Shown here in pieces: positions 42,209 to 46,980 of a stretch of 46,980 nt of DNA. Below the pieces are notes generated by a model. It saw nothing but the letters and a program-made list of their open reading frames with translations, was not told the origin of the DNA and ran no database searches. The translations under genes were made by a program, and so were the position numbers. This DNA comes from Holophagae bacterium (GTDB lineage Bacteria; Acidobacteriota; Thermoanaerobaculia; Thermoanaerobaculales; Thermoanaerobaculaceae): the NCBI GenBank assembly GCA_012516935.1, contig JAAYVZ010000013.1, positions 1 to 46,980 of the forward strand, written 5' to 3'. How positions within the stretch are numbered: the stretch's first letter is position 1; each line of letters starts with the position of its first letter.

Positions 42209-42589
42209 GCCCCCTCCACTTCTGAGCCTGGCCTCGACAAGCGCCGCGACCGACGCCACCTCGAGGGAAAGACAGCATACCCTCCCGTCCCGTGACCCGA
42301 CCTTCATTCGTACGCCAGCCGTTCGCCGATCGTTGGTGAGCCTGCTCACGCCAGCGACCGCGTCTCGCCCACGCCGCCGAGACCCTCGAGCTGCGGCACC
42401 TCGAGCTCGCCAGCCTCGCGGGGCGGCCGTACCGGCTGGACCTGGCACCCCGGCTCGACGGCGTGTGGCTGCCGAACGACCTGCTGCTGCCGCCAGGGGT
42501 ACCTGGCCACCACCGAGCCGAGGTGTGCCTCTCCCGCTGACCCCGTCCGCGTTCCCAGCTTTGCGTGGGTTCGTCGGGTCGGCGCCGTA
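42209..42589. other. 381-base gap between NHL gene and ogt
   Basis: Contains the NHL gene's upstream region with TATGCT on the minus strand (plus coordinates 42274-42279), a possible -10 about 65 bases from its ATG, and a plus-strand stretch at 42340-42540 with coding-like base usage (listed separately). No complete gene is seen. Confidence 0.5.
42340..42540 (+). pseudogene. Coding-phase fragment ending in TGA, possible 3' gene remnant
   Basis: From the TGA at 42337-42339 to the TGA at 42538-42540 there is an open plus-strand frame of 66 codons with third positions nearly all G or C and an AT-richer second position, as in the real genes around it. The translation reads like protein (LELRHLELASLAG, RLDGVWLPNDLLLPPG). 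No ATG begins it and no family was recognised. It may be the tail of a deleted gene. The other two plus frames do not show this pattern. Confidence 0.3.
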
Positions 42590-43162
42590 CTACCCGAACA
42601 GACTCCCCTGCTCGCCGTTGCGGCCCGCCTCCGGCAAGCCGGGCGGACGAGCGCCCTCCCACTCGAGCAGGAAGCGCTTGATATCGAGCCCGCCGCCGTA
42701 GCCCACCAGCTTGCCCGAAGCGCCCACCACCCGGTGGCACGGCACCACGATGGCGATCGGGTTGGCACCGTTGGCGTGCCCCACCGCCCGCACCGAGCGC
42801 GGATTCCCCAGCCGGCGGGCGAGATCGCCGTAGGTCACGGCATGGCCGTAGGGGATGCGCTGCAGCTCGTGCCACACCCGGAGCTGAAACGGCGTGCCGA
42901 GCAGGTGCAGGGGCAGCTCGAAAGCGCGCCGCTGCCGGGTGAAGTACTCCTCGAGCTGGCGTTCGACGCTTCCGCAGCGCCCGTCGTCCCACTCGACCGG
43001 CGGCCCACCCGCCAGCTCGGCTTCGATCTGTGCCCGCGTACGACCGCGGGCAAACTCCAGCCGGCGCAAGGCGCCGCTTTCCTCGACCACCGCCAGCAGC
43101 GCCCCCACCGGGCTCGGGAAGAGACTCGCCGCCAGGGTTCCGCTGCCGCGTGAGTCGCTCAT
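42590..43162 (-). CDS. ogt: Methylated-DNA--protein-cysteine S-methyltransferase (O6-alkylguanine)
   Basis: Removes methyl groups from O6-methylguanine in DNA by transferring them to its own cysteine. The 190-residue protein has the MGMT fold: an N-terminal domain (about 1-85), then GTPFQLRVWHELQRIPYGHAVTYGDLARRLG (helix-turn-helix, arginine finger region) and the active-site motif PCHRVV with C142, followed by GYGGGLDIKRFLLEWE. The chain also ends with a short Gly/Glu-rich tail. GGAGGTGGG lies before the ATG. It is transcribed divergently from the alcohol dehydrogenase gene, with 48 bases between start codons. The symbol reflects the Ogt-like length; Ogt and MGMT (AdaB) are not easily told apart. 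Confidence 0.93.
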   Translation of the reverse strand: MSDSRGSGTLAASLFPSPVGALLAVVEESGALRRLEFARGRTRAQIEAELAGGPPVEWDDGRCGSVERQLEEYFTRQRRAFELPLHLLGTPFQLRVWHELQRIPYGHAVTYGDLARRLGNPRSVRAVGHANGANPIAIVVPCHRVVGASGKLVGYGGGLDIKRFLLEWEGARPPGLPEAGRNGEQGSLFG

Positions 43163-43184
43163 CGCCCACCTCCGGAGACCTCCC

Positions 43185-43201
43185 AGTGTACGCGATAGAA
43201 T
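43185..43201. promoter_or_regulatory. Overlapping divergent -10 candidates between ogt and the dehydrogenase gene
   Basis: TAGAAT at 43196-43201 (plus) ends nine bases before the dehydrogenase ATG, predicting a nearly leaderless mRNA. TACACT on the minus strand (43190-43185) lies 22 bases before the ogt ATG. Neither has a clear -35. Both -10 boxes lie within 17 bases, so RNA polymerase could not bind both at once. Confidence 0.35.
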
Positions 43202-43210
43202 CGTGCCAGG

Positions 43211-44215
43211 ATGCCACCGTCGACGATGCTGGCCATGGTCCTCGACGCCCCCGGGCAGCCGCTGTCGGCGCGGGAGCTGCCGCTCCCCGAGCCCGGACCG
43301 GGCGAGGTGTTGGTGCGCGTCTCGGCATGCGGGGTGTGTCGCACCGACCTCCACCTCGCAGACGGTGAGCTGCCCGAGCCCAGGCTCCCGATCGTCCCCG
43401 GCCACGAGATCGTCGGCACCGTCGAAAGCCCAGGCGCTGGAACGAGCGGCTTCGCCCTCGGCGACCGCGTTGGCGTACCGTGGCTCGGCGCCACCTGCGG
43501 CACCTGCCCGTCATGCCGGAGCGGCCGCGAAAACCTCTGCGACCGGCCGCTGTTCACCGGTTACACGCGCGACGGTGGGTTTGCCGAGTGGGCGGTGGCC
43601 GACGCCCGCTACTGCTTCCCGCTTCCGGATGGCTACGACGACGTCGCTGCCGCACCGCTGCTGTGCGCCGGCCTCATCGGCCACCGCGCCTACCGCCTGG
43701 CCGGGGATCTCGCCGCGAGCCTCGGAATCTACGGGTTCGGCGCCGCTGCCCACATCGTGGCCCAGATCGCCGTGGCCGAAGGCAGGGAGGTGTATGCCTT
43801 CACCCGGCCCGGCGACACGGCGGCGCAGGAGCTGGCGTCTCGCCTCGGGTGCGCCTGGGCCGGAGGCTCCGACCAGCTGCCACCCGTGCCGCTCGACGCC
43901 GCCATCATCTTCGCGCCGGTCGGCGCCCTCGTCCCCGCCGCCCTCGGGGCCGTCGGCAAGGGCGGTACCGTGGTCTGCGGCGGAATCCACATGAGCGACA
44001 TCCCGGCGTTCCCTTACCGCCTCCTGTGGGAAGAGCGCGTGCTGCGCTCGGTGGCCAACCTCACCCGTCAGGACGGTTTCGAGCTGCTCGCCACCGCAGC
44101 CCGCCACCGCATCCGCACCGAAACCACCGTCTACCCGCTCCTCGACGCCAACCGCGCCCTCGACGACCTGCGGTCGGGCCGTCTCGTCGGCGCCGCCGTG
44201 CTCCGCGTCCGGTAG
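43211..44215 (+). CDS. Zinc-dependent alcohol dehydrogenase (MDR superfamily)
   Basis: An NAD(P)-dependent medium-chain dehydrogenase of 334 residues that interconverts alcohols and aldehydes. Catalytic zinc ligands C43 (GVCRTDLH) and H65-E66 (PGHEIVG) and the structural zinc set C96, C99, C102 and C110 (CGTCPSCRSGRENLC) are complete. The Rossmann motif appears as GIYGFGAAAH, and the FTRPG segment after beta-strand 2 suggests NADPH- or NADH-binding without deciding. It resembles AdhA-type enzymes (zinc-binding alcohol dehydrogenase, Mycobacterium-like). ATG 43211 has no strong Shine-Dalgarno, but a -10 element ends nine bases upstream. The stop TAG is directly followed by the stop (TCA on plus) of the convergent acyltransferase gene. 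Confidence 0.9.
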   Translation: MPPSTMLAMVLDAPGQPLSARELPLPEPGPGEVLVRVSACGVCRTDLHLADGELPEPRLPIVPGHEIVGTVESPGAGTSGFALGDRVGVPWLGATCGTCPSCRSGRENLCDRPLFTGYTRDGGFAEWAVADARYCFPLPDGYDDVAAAPLLCAGLIGHRAYRLAGDLAASLGIYGFGAAAHIVAQIAVAEGREVYAFTRPGDTAAQELASRLGCAWAGGSDQLPPVPLDAAIIFAPVGALVPAALGAVGKGGTVVCGGIHMSDIPAFPYRLLWEERVLRSVANLTRQDGFELLATAARHRIRTETTVYPLLDANRALDDLRSGRLVGAAVLRVR

Positions 44216-44839
44216 TCACTCGGCGTCGCGCAGCTCGGAGACCGCTGCCTCGAGCGCGGCCAGGATCTCGTCGCGGGTACCGGTGGGGTGCAGCGGCGGG
44301 CCGAGGCGCACCTCAGCGAAGAACGGCACCGGCAGGACCGTGCCCTTGGGCAGGGAGCGCCCGAGGTTGACGAGGTAGGCGGGGACGATCGGCACCTCGG
44401 GGCACGCCTCGGCGAGATGGGCCACGCCGGGCAGGAAGCGGCCCGGCTCGCCGTTTTGCCCGCGCGTGCCCTCGGGGAACAAGATGAGCGACTCCCCCAC
44501 CGCGAGCGCGGCGCGCATGACCGCAAGCGGGTTGTTGGCCCTGGTGACCTTGCGGCGGGCCACCGGCAGGATGTTGAACAGCGTCCGCGAGACCCACGCT
44601 CGCGCCTTCCCTGCCAGGAAATAGTCGGCCGCGGCGACCGGACGGATCCGCCCGAGGCGCCGCAGCGGAAAAAGCGAGAGCAACGCCACCGTGTCGAGGT
44701 GTGAGGTGTGGTTGGCGATCAGCACGAACGGGTCGGCCGCCGGCAAGTGCTCCCGCCCGCGCACGCGCAGCCCGATGAACAGCGTCAGAAACGGCCGCAC
44801 CAGCGCCGCGAAGAACACCGCTTGCAGGGCCCGCCTCAT
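44216..44839 (-). CDS. 1-acyl-sn-glycerol-3-phosphate acyltransferase family (PlsC-like)
   Basis: Transfers an acyl chain to lysophosphatidic acid or a related lysolipid at the inner membrane. The 207-residue product has the HX4D motif NHTSHLD (H44, D49) and FPEGTRG (121-127), plus a hydrophobic N-terminal segment. Its length is typical of the short PlsC group. It lies 130 bases downstream of the YnbB-type cytidylyltransferase gene and the YnbA-type phosphatidyltransferase gene on the same strand, so it likely supplies or remodels the phosphatidic acid for them. Whether it is the main PlsC of the cell or a side enzyme is unknown. Shine-Dalgarno is weak (GGATGGGTGG). Confidence 0.85.
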   Translation of the reverse strand: MRRALQAVFFAALVRPFLTLFIGLRVRGREHLPAADPFVLIANHTSHLDTVALLSLFPLRRLGRIRPVAAADYFLAGKARAWVSRTLFNILPVARRKVTRANNPLAVMRAALAVGESLILFPEGTRGQNGEPGRFLPGVAHLAEACPEVPIVPAYLVNLGRSLPKGTVLPVPFFAEVRLGPPLHPTGTRDEILAALEAAVSELRDAE

Positions 44840-44969
44840 CCACCCATCCTACCGCTCTCACCCGGTCGAAAGTCGAGGGTCGAAGGCCGGCGGAGGGCGG
44901 TTCGCCGGTGCTCCGTCCCCAGGCAGATCCGAGGGGGCCGGGGGTCTCTCGACTCGTGGGGAGCGGGGG

Positions 44970-45905
44970 TCAGTAGCAGGCCCAGTAGACGTAGTGAAAA
45001 AACAGCGGCACCGACCAACACAGGGAGTCGACCCGGTCCAGCATCCCGCCGTGGCCGGGGATGAGGGCGCCGAAGTCCTTGACCCCGAAGTCGCGCTTGA
45101 CCGCCGACATGACCGCTCCGCCGAGGAAACCGGCCACGCACACCCCGAGCGCCACGAGCACCGTCTGCAGCGGGGCGAACGGGGTCAGAAACCGCAACGG
45201 CCAGGCGAGCAGCGCCGCCGAGAGCACCCCGCCCACCAGCCCCTCCCACGTCTTGTTGGGGCTCACCGTGGGCAGCACCTTGTGGCGCCCGACGAGCTTG
45301 CCCCAGACGTACTGGAGCACGTCGGACATCTCGACCACGAAGACCACGAACAGCACCAACGCCCGGCCGTCCGCGGTGCGGCCTGGCAGCGCTGGGAGCT
45401 GCAGCAGGTATCCGAGGTGCGAGAGCCCGAACACGAACGCCATGAGCCCCCAGTGGATCTGCGACGCCGAGGCGACGAACCCCTTGGTCTCCCGGGCCAC
45501 CACCAGCGTCACCGGAAGCAACAGGAACACATAGACCGGGATGAAGATGATGAACACCCCGTACCATTTGATGTGGACCAGCCAGTACTGTGCCGGCACC
45601 GCGGCGAACGCCCAGAACAACGTCGCGTGATCCTGCGGCCGCGTCCTCAAGAGGGTGACGTACTCCTTGAGCGCCCAGAAGCTCATGAGGGCGAAGACGA
45701 CGAGCGAGACGGCGGGATGCACCGCAACCGCACCCAAGAACACCGCGGCCATCACCCACCACGCCTTGACCCGGTCCGCAAGCTCGTCCCAGCGGCCCTC
45801 GGGACGGAGCCACCGCAGCAGCCACACGACGAGTGTCGAGACCACGAGCAGCCCGAGCACCACCGCCGACATGGTCAGCACCGGGGTCAGCGGCGGAACG
45901 GTCAC
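44970..45905 (-). CDS. ynbB: Phosphatidate cytidylyltransferase family, YnbB-type
   Basis: Makes CDP-diacylglycerol from CTP and phosphatidic acid in the inner membrane. The 311-residue protein has about eight helices and the complete CdsA signature S-AVKRD-FGVKD-FGALIPGHGGML-DR-VD near the C-terminus. From memory of E. coli YnbB, the overall features (WGLMAFVFGLSHLGYLL, LVLFVVFVVEMSDVLQYVWGK, the ending FFHYVYWACY) agree better with YnbB than with housekeeping CdsA. The GTG start at 45905 overlaps the stop of the phosphatidyltransferase gene as GTGA and follows GGGAGGGGGC. Its place beside a YnbA-type gene supports the assignment, though this match is by recall, not alignment. Confidence 0.85.
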   Translation of the reverse strand: MTVPPLTPVLTMSAVVLGLLVVSTLVVWLLRWLRPEGRWDELADRVKAWWVMAAVFLGAVAVHPAVSLVVFALMSFWALKEYVTLLRTRPQDHATLFWAFAAVPAQYWLVHIKWYGVFIIFIPVYVFLLLPVTLVVARETKGFVASASQIHWGLMAFVFGLSHLGYLLQLPALPGRTADGRALVLFVVFVVEMSDVLQYVWGKLVGRHKVLPTVSPNKTWEGLVGGVLSAALLAWPLRFLTPFAPLQTVLVALGVCVAGFLGGAVMSAVKRDFGVKDFGALIPGHGGMLDRVDSLCWSVPLFFHYVYWACY

Positions 45906-46522
45906 GCCCCCTCCCGGGCCAACAGCTCGGCGAGGGCGGCTCGCAGGCGGTTCCAGCAGGTCACGGCGGAGAGGATCGCCGCCGCGCCCAGCACCCATTC
46001 CCAAGCCGCGAGCGACCGCGGCCACGCCACGGCGACCACCGCCAGCAGCCCGACCAGCAGCGCCCGGTCCGACTTACCCATCGGCCCCTCGTAGTGCCGG
46101 CGTGCTCCCAGCGCTTGTCCGAGCACGCCGCTCATCTCGGTGAGCACCGCCCCGAGCGCGAAGGCGACCACCACCCACGCCGCGCCGGGGCGCACCGCCG
46201 CCAGCGGCAGGTAAAGCGCGAGGTCGGAGAGCACGTCGCCCATCTCGTTGAGCACGCCGCCCAGTCGGGTGACCATCTCGTGCTCGCGCGCCAGCATCCC
46301 GTCGAGGGCGTTGAGCGCCATGCGCATCAGCAGCCAGACTGGGAGCCCGAGCAGCCAGAGCGGCCGGTGCGAGGCGAGCAGCACCGAGGCTCCAACGGCA
46401 ACCGAGCCGACCAGCGCTCCGACCGTGAGATGGTTCGGCCGCACCCCGGCGCGGGCCATCCCGCCGACGAGCGGCCGCAGCAGCTTCTGGAAGCGCGTCT
46501 TGAGGTCGTAGACGGAGGGCAT
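45902..46522 (-). CDS. ynbA: CDP-alcohol phosphatidyltransferase, YnbA-type with two Asn substitutions
   Basis: A membrane enzyme of 206 residues that would transfer the phosphatidyl group from CDP-diacylglycerol to an alcohol. The family motif D1xxD2GxxAR...GxxxD3xxxD4 appears as N71-AL-D74-GMLAR...G88-GVL-N92-EMG-D96, so D1 and D3 are asparagine. These acids bind the two metal ions in most members. I recall the same N...D...N...D arrangement in E. coli YnbA (ALNALDGMLARE...LNETGDVISD), which suggests a subfamily trait rather than damage. GKSDRAL also agrees with YnbA. The ATG shares one base with the TGA of the upstream DUF3592-like gene (TGATG), and the end overlaps the YnbB-type gene. Head-group alcohol unknown. 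Confidence 0.85.
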   Translation of the reverse strand: MPSVYDLKTRFQKLLRPLVGGMARAGVRPNHLTVGALVGSVAVGASVLLASHRPLWLLGLPVWLLMRMALNALDGMLAREHEMVTRLGGVLNEMGDVLSDLALYLPLAAVRPGAAWVVVAFALGAVLTEMSGVLGQALGARRHYEGPMGKSDRALLVGLLAVVAVAWPRSLAAWEWVLGAAAILSAVTCWNRLRAALAELLAREGA

Positions 46523-46980
46523 CAGCCGCCGTCCCCGGGCTCGGGTCGTGTGGCCGGAAGATCGATGCGGAGCGTGACCGGCTCCCGACGAGCGTACTCG
46601 ATCACCGTGCCCGTGTCGTCGAGCCAGTAGTGGGTGCCCAGGCGCAGCAGGGTGTTGCGGACCATCCACAACGAGGCCAGCCCGACGATGAGGGCACCCA
46701 GACCCTGCCATTGAACCGTCCGTACCGCCTCGTCGAGCTTGGCGACCGCGTCGGCGTCCACCCGCCCCGGCACGTGCACCGCGGGCTCGGCCGCCAGGTA
46801 GGTGACCGGAAAACGCTGCCCAGTGGCCGGCTCGGTGCCGACGAGCGTGACGTCGTACCGCCGCTCGCGGATCGAGCCGAACCCCCGCTGCAGCACCCCG
46901 GACACCACCGTACCGCCCGTCGCCTCGAACTCGTAGGCCCACTCGGACGGCTCGTCGCCCCCGTCCGGCCGGGCGGGCAC
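46522..46980 (-). CDS. DUF3592-like membrane protein, 5' end beyond the window
   Basis: At least 152 residues are visible; the frame is open to the window edge, so the N-terminus is missing. A beta-rich part (YEFEATGGTVVSGVLQRGFGSIRERRYDVTL and onwards) leads to one helix (about VQWQGLGALIVGLASLWMV) and a short C-terminal cytoplasmic or periplasmic tail. This resembles DUF3592 proteins, of unknown function. The TGA overlaps the ATG of the YnbA-type gene by one base, so both are in one operon with the lipid genes. Family assignment is tentative. Confidence 0.55.
   Translation of the reverse strand: MPARPDGGDEPSEWAYEFEATGGTVVSGVLQRGFGSIRERRYDVTLVGTEPATGQRFPVTYLAAEPAVHVPGRVDADAVAKLDEAVRTVQWQGLGALIVGLASLWMVRNTLLRLGTHYWLDDTGTVIEYARREPVTLRIDLPATRPEPGDGG

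Noticed and set aside
1-46980. CRISPR arrays, insertion sequences or prophage genes
   Set aside because: No regularly spaced short direct repeats, terminal inverted repeats, transposase or phage motifs were seen; the only tandem repeats are within protein-coding NHL and WD40 regions.

Overview
The window is a GC-rich stretch of bacterial chromosome with dense coding on both strands, almost no intergenic DNA, frequent GTG starts and many 4-bp ATGA/GTGA overlaps. The content points to a Gram-negative, free-living heterotroph: outer-membrane beta-barrel and lipoprotein genes, a Ser/Thr kinase with WD40 propellers, NHL-repeat secreted proteins, and an Na+/solute symporter with a tiny partner protein. 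By general knowledge this fits an Acidobacteriota lineage (Thermoanaerobaculia-like). That is an inference, because no rRNA or tRNA gene lies in the window.

Layout. 1-11.4 kb (+): 3' part of an aldehyde dehydrogenase, a kinase with a double WD40 propeller, a POT-type peptide transporter, a secreted M20 amidohydrolase/peptidase, a CocE-type hydrolase and a membrane-anchored TPR protein. This reads as peptide uptake and hydrolysis plus signalling. 11.4-15.7 kb (-): a secreted protein with a PKD-like domain and a C-terminal 'WRTDL' module, a receiver-HATPase regulator, and an NCS2-type permease. 15.9-24.8 kb (+): a 67-residue membrane protein, an AIR-synthase/HAD fusion, then a tightly coupled sugar operon (anomeric sugar kinase, SSS symporter, 52-residue membrane protein, GH36-like glycosidase), then a C45-like Ntn hydrolase. 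24.8-28.8 kb (-): an operon of TPR lipoprotein, exported protein, and a 960-residue metallopeptidase/propeller/outer-membrane barrel protein. 28.8-34.6 kb (+): the housekeeping set dprA, topA, trmFO, with one lipoprotein gene inserted on the opposite strand. 34.5-42.2 kb (-): a glycosyltransferase pair, a small exported protein, and a 1395-residue protein with 12 NHL repeats and two more WRTDL modules. 42.6-47.0 kb: ogt and a zinc alcohol dehydrogenase (divergent), then a leftward lipid cluster (PlsC, YnbB-type CdsA, YnbA-type CDP-alcohol transferase) and a partial DUF3592-like gene.

How the genes may work together. The sugar operon can release, import and phosphorylate an alpha-linked hexose or N-acetylhexosamine. 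The early peptidases and POT transporter do the equivalent job for peptides. The lipid cluster looks like a dedicated side-branch of phospholipid head-group synthesis whose transferase lacks two of the four usual catalytic aspartates. The most novel-looking items are the thrice-repeated WRTDL module, the peptidase-propeller-barrel fusion and its operon, the AIRS-HAD fusion, the Asn-substituted YnbA-type transferase, and a symmetric -10 element shared by dprA and the divergent outer-membrane operon.

No CRISPR array, insertion sequence, prophage, rRNA or tRNA was recognised. All assignments come from reading motifs by eye; no database search was run.
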